DNA of 64,000 bases from Halanaerobium sp964649895 (GCA_964649895.1 CAZYRX010000001.1:1-64000), one strand, 5' to 3'. Counted from the first letter of the stretch, positions 24,739 through 33,563 are shown. The notes: generated by a model from the letters alone, not told the origin. Numbers and translations are program-made.

Positions 24739-26076
24739 ATGATGTCAAAGTACAGTAAGACAGATATTTTGAAAATGGCTGAAGAAAACAATGTAAGGTT
24801 TATAAGGATGCAGTTCACAGATATTTTGGGAATCACAAAAAATGTGGCAATAACAGTAAAGCAGTTAGAAGATGCCCTTGACAATAAAATAATGTTTGAT
24901 GGATCTTCTATTGATGGTTTTACTCGAATTCAGGAATCAGATATGTATTTAAGACCAGATTATGATACATTTACTCTTTTTCCTTGGCGTTCTGAAGAAG
25001 GTGGATCAGTTGCCCGTTTGATTTGTGATGTTTATACACCTGAAGGTGAGCCTTTTGTTGGTGGCCCCAGAAATGTACTCAAAAATGCTTTAAAAGAAGC
25101 AGAAGAAATGGGCTTTGATATGAATGTAGGCCCTGAACCAGAATTTTTCTTATTTCAGCTTGATGAGAATGGAGAAGCGACTACTAAAACACACGATAAT
25201 GGTGGCTACTTTGATCTTGGCCCAATAGATAAAGGTCAGAATGCAAGAAGAAGTATTGTTTTGGCTTTAGAGGAAATGGGTTTTGAAGTTGAAGCTTCTC
25301 ACCATGAAGTTGCCCCTGGTCAGCACGAAATTGATTTTAAATATGCACCCGCTTTGGAAACTGCTGACAATATAGCAACATTTAAATTTGTGACTAAATC
25401 TATTGCTCATCAGCACGGTCTTCATGCTACTTTTATGCCAAAACCTATTTTTGGAGAAAATGGTTCAGGAATGCACGTTCATCAATCATTATTTAAAGAT
25501 GGTAAAAACAGCTTTTATGATGAAAATGACAGATTAGGTTTAAGTCAGACAGCTTATTATTATATTGGTGGTCTTATTAAACATGCAAGATCACTTGCTG
25601 CAATAACTAATCCATCAGTTAACTCTTATAAGCGTCTTGTTCCCGGCTATGAAGCCCCAGTTTATGTAGCCTGGTCAAGTGCTAATAGAAGTGCTCTTAT
25701 CAGGATTCCGGCTTCTCGTGGTGCTGGAACTAGATTAGAATTGAGAAATCCTGATCCTACTGCAAATCCTTATCTTGCAATTGCAGTTATGCTTAAAGCT
25801 GGGCTTGATGGAATAAAAAATAAAATTGAACCTCCAAAAGAAGTACTGGAAAATATCTATGAAATGTCAGCTGAACGCAAAAAAGAATTAAGTATTGAAA
25901 GCTTACCAGGTAATATTAATGAGGCTATTGGTCTTCTGCTTGAAGATGAAGTAATTACAGATGTTTTAGGTGAGCACATAGTGGAACATTTTGTTGCTGC
26001 TAAAAAGGTTGAATGGGATACTTATAGAACCCAAGTTACAAATTGGGAACTAGAACAGTATCTAACAACATTTTAA
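24739..26076 (+). CDS. glnA: Glutamine synthetase, type I
   Basis: Makes glutamine from glutamate, ammonia and ATP, the main route of ammonium assimilation, as a cytoplasmic dodecamer. The 445-residue length is that of the short GSI-alpha form of Firmicutes. Landmarks are IMFDGSSIDGFTRIQESDM, VGPEPEFFLFQLDENG, the ATP-site GQHEIDFKY, HATFMPKPIFGENGSGMHVH and NRSALIRIPASRG. The C-terminus lacks the adenylylation tyrosine region of the longer GSI-beta form, as expected. GAGGAGTGATTT precedes the ATG-ATG pair. It lies upstream of nadE and amtB-glnK in a nitrogen-related block. Confidence 0.96.
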   Translation: MMSKYSKTDILKMAEENNVRFIRMQFTDILGITKNVAITVKQLEDALDNKIMFDGSSIDGFTRIQESDMYLRPDYDTFTLFPWRSEEGGSVARLICDVYTPEGEPFVGGPRNVLKNALKEAEEMGFDMNVGPEPEFFLFQLDENGEATTKTHDNGGYFDLGPIDKGQNARRSIVLALEEMGFEVEASHHEVAPGQHEIDFKYAPALETADNIATFKFVTKSIAHQHGLHATFMPKPIFGENGSGMHVHQSLFKDGKNSFYDENDRLGLSQTAYYYIGGLIKHARSLAAITNPSVNSYKRLVPGYEAPVYVAWSSANRSALIRIPASRGAGTRLELRNPDPTANPYLAIAVMLKAGLDGIKNKIEPPKEVLENIYEMSAERKKELSIESLPGNINEAIGLLLEDEVITDVLGEHIVEHFVAAKKVEWDTYRTQVTNWELEQYLTTF

Positions 26077-26108
26077 TTTTATCCTCCCCTAATAAATATT
26101 AATATATT

Positions 26109-26142
26109 AAAGCCCAGCCTCCCGATAAGGGAGGTTAGCTTT
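26109..26142 (+). terminator. Terminator of glnA
   Basis: AAAGC and CCTCCC (26109-26123) pair with GGGAGG and GCTTT (26129-26142). The T-tract is short. It lies 33 bases after the glnA stop. Confidence 0.65.
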
Positions 26143-26264
26143 ATCTGATATTATACTGAAAATTTAAACATTTTAAAAATACAATTATTTGGATTTCAAA
26201 TAACTAAAAAAATAAAATAAAAAATGGAAATATAGTTTAAGAAAATATTTAGAAGGTGGTTTTT

Positions 26265-27062
26265 ATGTCTAAAAAATTTAAAAATTTGGTCACAAGAGAT
26301 TACAGCAAATTAGAAAATGATCTAGTCAACTGGCTTAAAAAGAAAATAAAAAATGCTGGTGCAAAAGGAGCAGTTGTTGGTCTATCAGGGGGAATTGATT
26401 CTTCTTTGACCTCTCTTCTCTGCAAAAAAGCTTTCCCAGATAATACTTTAGGATTAATTATGCCCTGTGGTAGTAATCCACAAGATCAAAAAGATGCAGA
26501 AAAACATGCAAAAAAGTTTTCTATTGAATATAAAATTATTAATTTAGATAATATATATCAAGAATTTATTAATACAATTGATAATGTAGAAAATAAAATA
26601 AATTTAAATGAAAAAATAAAAACAAATGAAAAAATTGACAGTACTTTGAAAATGGCTCTAGCTAATGTCAAGCCTAGACTACGGATGACTACTCTCTATT
26701 ATTATGCAGCTTTAAATAATTATTTAGTTGTTGGTACTGATAATAGAAGTGAACTAAAATTAGGTTATTTTACTAAATTTGGAGATGGGGGGATCGATTT
26801 AGCTCCAATTGGAAATTTAGTCAAAACAGAAGTAAGAGCTCTTGCAGAAGAACTTAGTATAACTAAAGATATAATAACTAAGGCACCTTCTGCAGGATTA
26901 TGGGAAAATCAAAAAGATGAAAAAGAAATTGGTATAAGTTATGAAGAAATAGACAAATATATTTTGACAGGAAAAGCACCAAAAAATATTAAAGATAAAA
27001 TTGAAACTGTATCTAAACAAAACTCTCATAAGCTAAAACTGCCTGATATACCTGAATTTTAA
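26265..27062 (+). CDS. nadE: NAD synthetase, ammonia-dependent
   Basis: Amidates deamido-NAD to NAD using ATP and ammonia. The 265-residue protein carries the PP-loop motif GLSGGIDSS at about residues 39-47. VGTDNRSELKLGYFTKFGDGG and the C-terminal APSAGLWENQKDEKEIGISYEEID follow. No glutaminase domain is present, so it needs free ammonia, which suits its place between glnA and the ammonium channel. The ATG at 26265 lies nine bases after AGAAGG and was preferred to the upstream GTG. Confidence 0.93.
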   Translation: MSKKFKNLVTRDYSKLENDLVNWLKKKIKNAGAKGAVVGLSGGIDSSLTSLLCKKAFPDNTLGLIMPCGSNPQDQKDAEKHAKKFSIEYKIINLDNIYQEFINTIDNVENKINLNEKIKTNEKIDSTLKMALANVKPRLRMTTLYYYAALNNYLVVGTDNRSELKLGYFTKFGDGGIDLAPIGNLVKTEVRALAEELSITKDIITKAPSAGLWENQKDEKEIGISYEEIDKYILTGKAPKNIKDKIETVSKQNSHKLKLPDIPEF

Positions 27063-27095
27063 TATAATTAGAATTAAAATAGCTGCCAGTATTTC

Positions 27096-27122
27096 TGTAT
27101 ACAAATTGTATACACTGTATAC
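27096..27122. promoter_or_regulatory. Operator-like TGTATAC repeats upstream of amtB
   Basis: TGTATAC (27096-27102) and GTATACA (27108-27114) form a perfect 7-5-7 inverted repeat. A third TGTATAC lies at 27116-27122, exactly 20 bases from the first. Relative to the amtB promoter the site is about 60-85 bases upstream of the start of transcription, a typical place for an activator. It does not fit the GlnR/TnrA consensus. Confidence 0.5.
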
Positions 27123-27144
27123 CGTTATATAAACTCAAAATAAC

Positions 27145-27173
27145 TTGCTTTATTAATATACTCTATATATAAT
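27145..27173 (+). promoter_or_regulatory. Promoter of amtB-glnK
   Basis: TTGCTT (27145-27150) and a perfect TATAAT (27168-27173) are 17 bases apart, with the amtB ATG 44 bases after the -10. The weak -35 fits a promoter that needs an activator. Confidence 0.6.
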
Positions 27174-27216
27174 CTATTCATAGTTAACATTAACCTAACA
27201 TGAGGAGGAAAAAACA

Positions 27217-28566
27217 ATGAGTAGAAAAGTATTGAGTAGTGAAATTTTGAAGACATTTTTGATAACTTTAATGATGGTGATCTTGTTAAGTGGATTTGTT
27301 TTAGCACAGGATGAGCTTGCTGTTTCAAATGCAGTAGCGATTGATACAGTCTGGACTCTTATAGCAGCATTTTTAGTGTTTTTTATGCAGGCTGGATTTG
27401 CAATGGTTGAGGCAGGTTTTACTAGAGCAAAAAATGCAGGTAATATAATAATGAAAAACATGATGGATTTTGCTGCAGGATCATTAATTTTCTGGGCAGT
27501 TGGATTTGCGATTATGTTTGGTGCAGGTAATGCTTTTATGGGAACAACTGGGTTTTTCCTGCAGGATACATTTGCTAATCTAGGACTTGATATACCAATT
27601 ATGGCTTTCTTTATTTTTCAAACTGTTTTTGCTGCAACAGCAGCAACAATTGTTTCTGGTGCAATGGCAGAAAGAACAAACTTTTCCGGTTACCTGGCAT
27701 ATAGTGTTGTGATTACTGCATTTATATATCCCGTGGTAGGTCACTGGATCTGGGGTGGAGGCTGGCTCACAGAATTAGGAATGGTAGATTTTGCTGGTTC
27801 CACTGTTGTTCACTCCGTTGGTGGATGGGCTGCACTGGCTGGGGCAATAGTATTAGGACCTAGAATTGGTAAATATAATGAAGATGGTACAGCAAATGCT
27901 CTCCCTGGTCACAATCTTTTAATGGCAGCTCTTGGTGTATTTATACTTTGGTTTGGCTGGTTTGGGTTTAATCCAGGTTCTACTGTTGCTGGTACTGATT
28001 TAAGTATTGCTTCTATTGCTGTAACCACAAATCTTGCTGCAGCAGCTGGTGCAGTATTTGCAATGATAGTAAGCTGGATCAAATATGGTAAAGCTGATGT
28101 TAGTATGACACTAAACGGAGCTCTTGCAGGACTTGTAGCCATTACAGCAGGTACTGCAGCAGTCGGGAATTTATCAGCGGTTATTATCGGTTCAATTGGT
28201 GGAATTATTGTAGTATATTCTGTTGAATTCTTTGATAAACTTCAGATTGATGACCCTGTTGGAGCTGTTTCGGTTCACGGAGTATGTGGAGCATTTGGTA
28301 CTATTGCAGTAGGCTTTTTTGCTGCCGAAGGTGGACTGCTTTTTGGTGGTGGAATATCTCTCTTAATAACTCAATTAATTGGTGTTGGCGCAGTGTTTTT
28401 CTGGGCATTTGGACTTGGTCTTGTGCTCTTTAAAGTAATTGATATTGTTATAGGCTTAAGAGTATCTGCAGAAGATGAAATCGAGGGTCTTGATTATTCT
28501 GAACATGGTGCTGAATCTTATCCAGATTTTATGGTAAATATTAAAGCACAGAAAGGAGATCTTTAA
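27217..28566 (+). CDS. amtB: Ammonium transporter
   Basis: An inner-membrane trimeric ammonia/ammonium channel of 449 residues. An N-terminal signal-like helix (to about residue 30, ending VLAQDE) precedes eleven transmembrane segments. Family landmarks are FFMQAGFAMVEAGFTRAKNAG, the pore segment FAATAATIVSGAMAERTNF, DFAGSTVVHSVGGWAALAGA and the twin-histidine region DDPVGAVSVHGVCGAFG. It is followed at once by glnK, whose product plugs the channel. A TGTATAC operator-like array lies upstream. A GAGGAGG site precedes the ATG. Confidence 0.96.
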   Translation: MSRKVLSSEILKTFLITLMMVILLSGFVLAQDELAVSNAVAIDTVWTLIAAFLVFFMQAGFAMVEAGFTRAKNAGNIIMKNMMDFAAGSLIFWAVGFAIMFGAGNAFMGTTGFFLQDTFANLGLDIPIMAFFIFQTVFAATAATIVSGAMAERTNFSGYLAYSVVITAFIYPVVGHWIWGGGWLTELGMVDFAGSTVVHSVGGWAALAGAIVLGPRIGKYNEDGTANALPGHNLLMAALGVFILWFGWFGFNPGSTVAGTDLSIASIAVTTNLAAAAGAVFAMIVSWIKYGKADVSMTLNGALAGLVAITAGTAAVGNLSAVIIGSIGGIIVVYSVEFFDKLQIDDPVGAVSVHGVCGAFGTIAVGFFAAEGGLLFGGGISLLITQLIGVGAVFFWAFGLGLVLFKVIDIVIGLRVSAEDEIEGLDYSEHGAESYPDFMVNIKAQKGDL

Positions 28567-28905
28567 ATGAAAAAAATTGAAGCAATTATTAGACCTGAAA
28601 AAACTGATAAACTTATAGATGTACTTGAAAATATAGGTATTAGCGGTTTAAATATTACTGAAATCAAAGGTTATGGTTCACAAAAAGGTCATAAAGAAAT
28701 GTACAGAGGTGTTACCTATAGAATACGATTGAGAAAAAAAATAAAAATTGAAATAGTTGTTGAATATACAGAAGTAGATAAAATTGTCGAAGCAATTAAA
28801 GAAGCAGCTCAAACCGGTGAAGTCGGGGATGGAAAAATATTTGTCTCTGATATAGAAAATGTAATCAGAATTAGAACCGGTGAAGAAGGAGCTGTAGCTA
28901 TCTAA
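28567..28905 (+). CDS. glnK: Nitrogen regulatory protein P-II
   Basis: A small trimeric sensor of 2-oxoglutarate and ATP/ADP that controls the AmtB channel. The 112-residue protein starts MKKIEAIIRPEKTDKLIDVL. The T-loop is GYGSQKGHKEMYRGVTY, with Tyr46 and Tyr51, the second matching the uridylylation site of enterobacterial P-II. The C-terminal signature GEVGDGKIFV is present. Its start codon directly follows the amtB stop, so the pair is one operon, and the linkage supports glnK rather than glnB. Confidence 0.93.
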   Translation: MKKIEAIIRPEKTDKLIDVLENIGISGLNITEIKGYGSQKGHKEMYRGVTYRIRLRKKIKIEIVVEYTEVDKIVEAIKEAAQTGEVGDGKIFVSDIENVIRIRTGEEGAVAI

Positions 28906-28963
28906 AAGTCTCAAATAAAATTGATAATATTATTAAACTATCACATAAATAATATTATAGACC

Positions 28964-29012
28964 GGAATACCCTGCTGGAATTTTTCATCCTTCTCTCGGC
29001 AGGGTTAATTCC
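28964..29012. terminator. Terminator between glnK and the ABC-F gene
   Basis: CCCTGC (28970-28975) pairs with GCAGGG (28999-29004), extended by GGAAT/ATTCC. The right arm overlaps the ABC-F stop codon. T-tracts are weak. Confidence 0.45.
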
Positions 29013-30957
29013 TGTCCTCATCTATATTCATTAATTCTTCCCATTCCGAATATAATTCTTCTAATAAATGACTTTTTTCTTCATATTCATCTTTAAACTT
29101 CTGGAGCAGTTCAAAATTATCCAAATTTTTTTCTGAGGTCATTTCAACTTCTAATTCTTCAAGCCTATTTTCAAATTCTTCTATTTTAAACTCGATTTCT
29201 TCTATCCTATTCTCTCGCTGCATTTCCATACTTCTCTTTTTCTTCTGAGCCTGATAATCTAATTTTCCCTGATTAACTTCTTCTATTTTCTCTTTATCAC
29301 TATTATTTTCTTTCTTTTTCTTGTGCTTATAATAACTGTAATCACCATGATATTTTTTAAGATTTTTATCTTCTAATTCATAAATATAATTTACTACTTT
29401 ATCTAGAAAATATCTGTCATGAGATACTATCAAAACTGTACCATCAAACTTTCTCAGCGCTTCTTCTAATACTTCTCTTGATTGAAGATCTAAGTGATTT
29501 GTCGGTTCATCCAGTATTAATAAATTATAATTTCCACTCATAAGCTGCAGCAGTCTAAGTCTTGATCTTTCGCCTCCACTTAGCTGAGCTACTTTTTTAA
29601 AAACATCTTCACCTGTAAATAAAAATGAGGCAAGCATATTCCTGGCTTCAGAATCAGTTACAGCTGTTTCTCTTCTTAGAGCTGTTATTAAATCATCTTC
29701 TTCATTAAAACCTTCAAATTCTTGACGATAATAAGCAGGATAAACATTTGTCCCTATTTTTACATTACCTCTATCTGCACTAATCTCACCCATGATTATT
29801 CTTAAAAATGTAGATTTTCCACTACCATTATCTCCTATAATTGCGGCTTTATCCCCTCGAAAAAGTTTTAACTCTGCTTTTGAAAAAAGTTCTAAATCGG
29901 CAAAGCTTTTACTGAGATTTTCAACAAAAAGTACATCATCTCCACCTCTGATGTCTGTTTCTAAATTTAAATTCATTTTTTTCCCCTGTAAGGTGGGTTT
30001 TTTTATTCTTTCTATTTTATCAAGCCTTTTTTGCATTGCTTTTGCTCTTTTAAACATCTTTTCACTATCACGGGAACGCCCCCAAACATAAAGTCTTTCA
30101 ATAGCTTCCTCTAATTCTTTTATTTTTTTCTGCTGATTTTTATATTCTCTTAAACGCTGCTGATAACGTCTTTTTCTTTCTTTCTGATAATAACTATAAT
30201 TACCAGCATAATTTTCATTTTCCCCGTGTTTAATTTCTACAATCCGATCAATTACATTATCTAAAAAATATCTATCATGAGAAATAATCAAAAGACTGCC
30301 ATGATAACTGTTTAAATATCCTTCAAGCCATTCTACTGATTTTAAGTCAAGGTGGTTTGTAGGCTCATCTAAAAGCAGAAGATCTGGTTCTATTAATAGT
30401 AATTTTATTAAACCAAGCCTTGTTTTTTCTCCACCACTTAGCTGATCTAATGTTTTATTGAATAATTCTTCTTCTGGAAATCCTAATCCAGCAGCAACCT
30501 GTCTTATCTTACTTTCATATTCATAGCCAATACCCTGATTAAATTCATGCTGAAGTTCAGAATATTGGCGCATAATTGATTTTAAATTAGAAGAATTATC
30601 CAGATTACCATTTGCTTCTTTACCATGCTGAGCAATTTTTTTTTCTAATTCATTTAAGTCATTTATCTGTTTTATTACATCTAAAAATACTTTTTCTAAC
30701 TCATCATAAATAGTTATTTCATCATCAAAATCTGGCAGTTGATCAAGATAAGCTAAATCAACATCATTTCTAATTGATATTGTTCCTTCTGAATAATTTT
30801 CTTCTCCAGTAATCATTTTAAAAAGTGTAGTTTTACCCGAGCCATTAGGGCCAATTAATGCTACTCTCTCTCCCTGATTTACATTTAGAGAAAATCCATT
30901 TAATATTAAATCTATACCATATTCTTTTTTTATATTATTAATATTTAAAACAGACAT
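29005..30957 (-). CDS. ABC-F family ATPase
   Basis: A soluble two-ABC-domain protein of about 650 residues without membrane segments, the group that acts on the ribosome in translation or antibiotic protection. Domain 1 has GPNGSGKTT, LSGGEKTRLGL and LLLLDEPTNHLD. The charged interdomain linker (ERKRRYQQRLREYKNQQKKI) follows. Domain 2 has GDNGSGKST, LSGGERSRLRL and LILDEPTNHLD. A coiled coil of about 80 residues, as in Uup or YdiF, ends the protein. The ATG at 30957 was preferred, behind GGTGAG. It follows yhbY by 17 bases, so it is part of the ribosome-assembly operon. Confidence 0.9.
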   Translation of the reverse strand: MSVLNINNIKKEYGIDLILNGFSLNVNQGERVALIGPNGSGKTTLFKMITGEENYSEGTISIRNDVDLAYLDQLPDFDDEITIYDELEKVFLDVIKQINDLNELEKKIAQHGKEANGNLDNSSNLKSIMRQYSELQHEFNQGIGYEYESKIRQVAAGLGFPEEELFNKTLDQLSGGEKTRLGLIKLLLIEPDLLLLDEPTNHLDLKSVEWLEGYLNSYHGSLLIISHDRYFLDNVIDRIVEIKHGENENYAGNYSYYQKERKRRYQQRLREYKNQQKKIKELEEAIERLYVWGRSRDSEKMFKRAKAMQKRLDKIERIKKPTLQGKKMNLNLETDIRGGDDVLFVENLSKSFADLELFSKAELKLFRGDKAAIIGDNGSGKSTFLRIIMGEISADRGNVKIGTNVYPAYYRQEFEGFNEEDDLITALRRETAVTDSEARNMLASFLFTGEDVFKKVAQLSGGERSRLRLLQLMSGNYNLLILDEPTNHLDLQSREVLEEALRKFDGTVLIVSHDRYFLDKVVNYIYELEDKNLKKYHGDYSYYKHKKKKENNSDKEKIEEVNQGKLDYQAQKKKRSMEMQRENRIEEIEFKIEEFENRLEELEVEMTSEKNLDNFELLQKFKDEYEEKSHLLEELYSEWEELMNIDEDRN

Positions 30958-30974
30958 ATATCTCACCAAATCTT

Positions 30975-31265
30975 TTATTTTAAATTATAATTTGAATCTT
31001 CATCACTCTGTCTGAATAATACAGCAATACCACCAATAACCTGAACAACTTCTGCAGCTGCAGCTGTTGCAAGTTCTTCTGCACATGATCTTGTTGACCT
31101 ACCTGCACTTTCTAAAATTCTTATCTTAAGCAGTTCATGATCCTCAAGTGCCTGATCAAGCTGATTAATAACAGATTCTGTCACTCCATCTTTTCCTACA
31201 TGTACAATAGGATTTAAATTATTTGCTTCTCCTCTAAGATAGCTTCTATTTTTACCATCTAACAT
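30975..31265 (-). CDS. yhbY: CRM-domain RNA-binding protein YhbY
   Basis: A protein of 96 residues formed by a single CRM (YhbY) domain that binds pre-50S ribosomal particles. Typical features are SYLRGEANNLNPIVHVGKDGVT near the start and the C-terminal VVQVIGGIAVLFR. The ATG at 31265, behind GAAGGTGA, was chosen over one six codons earlier. It lies between obg and the ABC-F gene, in keeping with a role in ribosome assembly. Confidence 0.92.
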   Translation of the reverse strand: MLDGKNRSYLRGEANNLNPIVHVGKDGVTESVINQLDQALEDHELLKIRILESAGRSTRSCAEELATAAAAEVVQVIGGIAVLFRQSDEDSNYNLK

Positions 31266-31300
31266 AAAATCACCTTCTTTCATTATTAATATAAAAATTA

Positions 31301-32572
31301 TTATTCTACATAATCAAATTCAAGTGGCCCAATTACTACAGTGTCACCTTCTTGAATTCCCTTTTCTTCCATCATTTCATTTAAACCATGATGTTTTAGT
31401 ACTCTCATCATCCTCTGAACAGCAGCATTATTATTAAAGTCTGTTTTTTCCAAATATGACTCGAGAAGAGTTCCTTTTACTTCATATTTCTCTTTGTTTA
31501 ATTTTTCAAGATATAATTCATCAACAAAGTCAGGTCTAATTACAATTTCTTCTTCTTTTGCCAATTCTCTTTCAGGCAGCTCATTTAGACGCTGTCCAAC
31601 ATGATAAACCAGTTTTTTACATCCTTCTCCAGTTACTGCTGAAATAGGAAAAACACTATATCCCCTATTATTTAATTCTGATTTTACATCTTCAATATTT
31701 TGTCTACCTTCTTCTAAATCAATTTTATTTAATGCTATTACCTGTTCCAATGAAGCTAGATAATCATTATATTGATTTAACTCATTATTAATTTTCTCGA
31801 AGTCTTCTAATGGATCTCTACCTTCAATTCCAGACACATCAATTACATGAACAAGCAATTTTGTTCTTTCGAGATGTTTTAAGAACTCATCACCCAAACC
31901 AATACCCTGGTGTGCACCTTCAATTAAACCAGGTATATCTGCCATTACATATGATTGAAATTCTCCATATTTAACTACACCTAAATTAGGCTGCAATGTA
32001 GTAAAATGATAAGAAGCTATTTTAGGTTTTGCATGAGAAACCTGGGATATTAGAGTTGATTTCCCAACATTAGGATAACCGACAAGTCCTACATCAGCAA
32101 GCACTTTAAGCTCAAGCCTAATTTTTCTGAATTCCCCTTCACTACCATTTTCGGCAAAACGGGGGGCTCTTCTTGTTGATTTTTTAAATCTAGCATTCCC
32201 TCTGCCACCTTTTCCACCTTCTGCAGCAGTAACCTGATCTCCTTCTTCTTTCAGATCAGCTAAAAACTGATCAGTATCAGCATCATAAACAATTGTTCCT
32301 GGTGGAACTCTTAAAATATGGTCTTCTCCATTTTTGCCGTGCTGATTTTTACTTAATCCATTTTTTCCTCTCTCTGCCTTATAGATATTATTATATCTTA
32401 AATCTGCAAGAGTGTTCATTCCTTCATCTACCTGGAGGATAATGCTGCCTCCGTCTCCACCGTCTCCGCCATCTGGTCCACCCATATCTTCATACTTTTC
32501 GCGGCGAAAACTGACAATTCCATTACCACCATCTCCACCTTTTACTTTAAATTCTACTTCATCTATAAACAA
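31301..32572 (-). CDS. obg: GTPase Obg, ribosome assembly factor
   Basis: Binds the 50S subunit and links ribosome assembly to growth. It has an N-terminal glycine-rich Obg fold (VKGGDGGNGIVSFRREKYEDMGGPDGG and further glycine stretches). The G domain follows, with G1 GYPNVGKST, G3 DIPGLIEGAHQGIGLG and G4 NKID. A C-terminal OCT domain ends in GPLEFDYVE. The start is TTG at 32572, six bases after GGGGGTG. The longest frame adds 15 unlikely residues. It lies downstream of rpmA, as in most Firmicutes. Confidence 0.96.
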   Translation of the reverse strand: MFIDEVEFKVKGGDGGNGIVSFRREKYEDMGGPDGGDGGDGGSIILQVDEGMNTLADLRYNNIYKAERGKNGLSKNQHGKNGEDHILRVPPGTIVYDADTDQFLADLKEEGDQVTAAEGGKGGRGNARFKKSTRRAPRFAENGSEGEFRKIRLELKVLADVGLVGYPNVGKSTLISQVSHAKPKIASYHFTTLQPNLGVVKYGEFQSYVMADIPGLIEGAHQGIGLGDEFLKHLERTKLLVHVIDVSGIEGRDPLEDFEKINNELNQYNDYLASLEQVIALNKIDLEEGRQNIEDVKSELNNRGYSVFPISAVTGEGCKKLVYHVGQRLNELPERELAKEEEIVIRPDFVDELYLEKLNKEKYEVKGTLLESYLEKTDFNNNAAVQRMMRVLKHHGLNEMMEEKGIQEGDTVVIGPLEFDYVE

Positions 32573-32598
32573 ATTCAACACCCCCTTTACGATAAAAA

Positions 32599-32625
32599 AC
32601 CCCCAGCACCTGAGCACTGAGGGGA
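32599..32625 (-). terminator. Terminator between rpmA and obg
   Basis: On the minus strand CCCC and CAG pair with CTG and GGGG, closed by an inner GC pair and followed by six T. It ends only about 20 bases before the obg start, so part of the transcription from rplU-rpmA may stop here. Confidence 0.75.
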
Positions 32626-32642
32626 TTTACAACAAAAATTAA

Positions 32643-32918
32643 TTAGGCTAATGCAGCCACCTGATCTTCTGTATAAACACTTATTTGGCGGCTCTTTCTG
32701 CTTTTTCTCTCAAATTTAACAAAACCGTCAACTTTGGAGAACAAAGTATCATCATTACCTCGGCCAACATTTAAACCAGGTTTAAATTTAGTACCTCTTT
32801 GGCGTACTAAAATACTTCCAGCAGTTACATATTGTCCATCAAACTCTTTGACACCTAGCCGTTTCGATTCACTATCACGACCATTCCGGGAACTACCAAC
32901 ACCTTTTTTCTGGGACAT
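32643..32918 (-). CDS. rpmA: 50S ribosomal protein L27
   Basis: A 91-residue ribosomal protein near the peptidyl transferase centre. It starts MSQKKGVGSSRNGRDSESKR and continues LGVKEFDGQYVTAGSILVRQRG. The N-terminus has the mature form. It lacks the extension of about nine residues that most Firmicutes carry and remove with the Prp protease. The prp (ysxB) gene usually found between rplU and rpmA is also missing, since only 96 bases separate them. It is followed by a terminator and obg. Confidence 0.97.
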   Translation of the reverse strand: MSQKKGVGSSRNGRDSESKRLGVKEFDGQYVTAGSILVRQRGTKFKPGLNVGRGNDDTLFSKVDGFVKFERKSRKSRQISVYTEDQVAALA

Positions 32919-33014
32919 AAAACTCCACCCCCTAAAATAAATTTTTATAATAATTTCTAAATATAATTTATATTTTAATTAAAGTCAATAATTTTAAGTA
33001 AATATAACATGAAC

Positions 33015-33326
33015 CTAAGCTGTTATTTCTTCAATCATCACCTTAGTATAAGGCTGTCTGTGACCAGTCTTCTTGCGGTATCTGATTTTAGGTTTATATT
33101 TAAACACAATAACCTTTTTGTTTTTACCATTTTCAATTACTCTTCCTTTAACAGAAGCTCCTTCAATAAATGGAGAACCTGCCTTAAAACCATTATCATC
33201 AGATAAAGCTAATATTTGATCAAACTCAACATTATCGCCTTCCTCAGCAGAAAGCTTTTCTATTTTAATCATCTGACCTTCTTCAACGCGGTATTGTTTA
33301 CCACCTGTTTTTATAATTGCATACAT
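33015..33326 (-). CDS. rplU: 50S ribosomal protein L21
   Basis: A 103-residue ribosomal protein of the 50S subunit. It has the usual MYAIIKTGGKQYRVEEGQ start and the C-terminal KYKPKIRYRKKTGHRQPYT RNA-binding patch. The AGGAGGTG ribosome binding site is strong. It is first in the rplU-rpmA-obg-yhbY block, behind its own promoter and a structured leader of about 110 bases. Confidence 0.97.
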   Translation of the reverse strand: MYAIIKTGGKQYRVEEGQMIKIEKLSAEEGDNVEFDQILALSDDNGFKAGSPFIEGASVKGRVIENGKNKKVIVFKYKPKIRYRKKTGHRQPYTKVMIEEITA

Positions 33327-33334
33327 ATATGATA

Positions 33335-33444
33335 CACCTCCTCTACCTCAGACTCGCCGGATGAGGCACTCTATAAAGAGATTTGAAAACCTGTACCGTG
33401 CGGTTTTGGCATCTCCACGATGTGGAGACTGGATATAACTCCAG
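33335..33444 (-). promoter_or_regulatory. Structured leader of rplU, probable L21 leader
   Basis: On the minus strand the leader folds into CTCCAC-atc-GTGGAG, then AAAACC paired with GGTTTT around CCGCACGG, then CCTCA paired with TGAGG close to the ribosome binding site. Firmicutes have an L21 leader at this position that is thought to mediate autogenous control. I call it on position and structure, not on a consensus match. Confidence 0.55.
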
Positions 33445-33450
33445 ATATAA

Positions 33451-33479
33451 ATTTTAGCATAATTCAGCTTCTTAGTCAA
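33451..33479 (-). promoter_or_regulatory. Promoter of rplU-rpmA-obg
   Basis: TTGACT (33474-33479) and TAAAAT (33451-33456) are 17 bases apart on the minus strand, with a TG one base upstream of the -10. It lies just before the L21 leader. Confidence 0.8.
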
Positions 33480-33517
33480 GGATTAGCCTGCTTTCTTTTT
33501 AAAAACAGCTAAAAGAA

Positions 33518-33550
33518 AAGCCAACTTTGCGATTTTTTCTATTTTGGCAG
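33518..33550 (-). terminator. Weak terminator after rng
   Basis: GCCAA and TTGGC pair on the minus strand and are followed by TTTTCTTTT, just past the rng stop. The stem is short for its loop. Confidence 0.4.
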
Positions 33551-33563
33551 CCAGATTATCTAT

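Noticed and set aside
27096..27114. GlnR/TnrA box upstream of amtB.
   Set aside because: TGTATACAAATTGTATACA breaks the required TGTNA and TNACA patterns.
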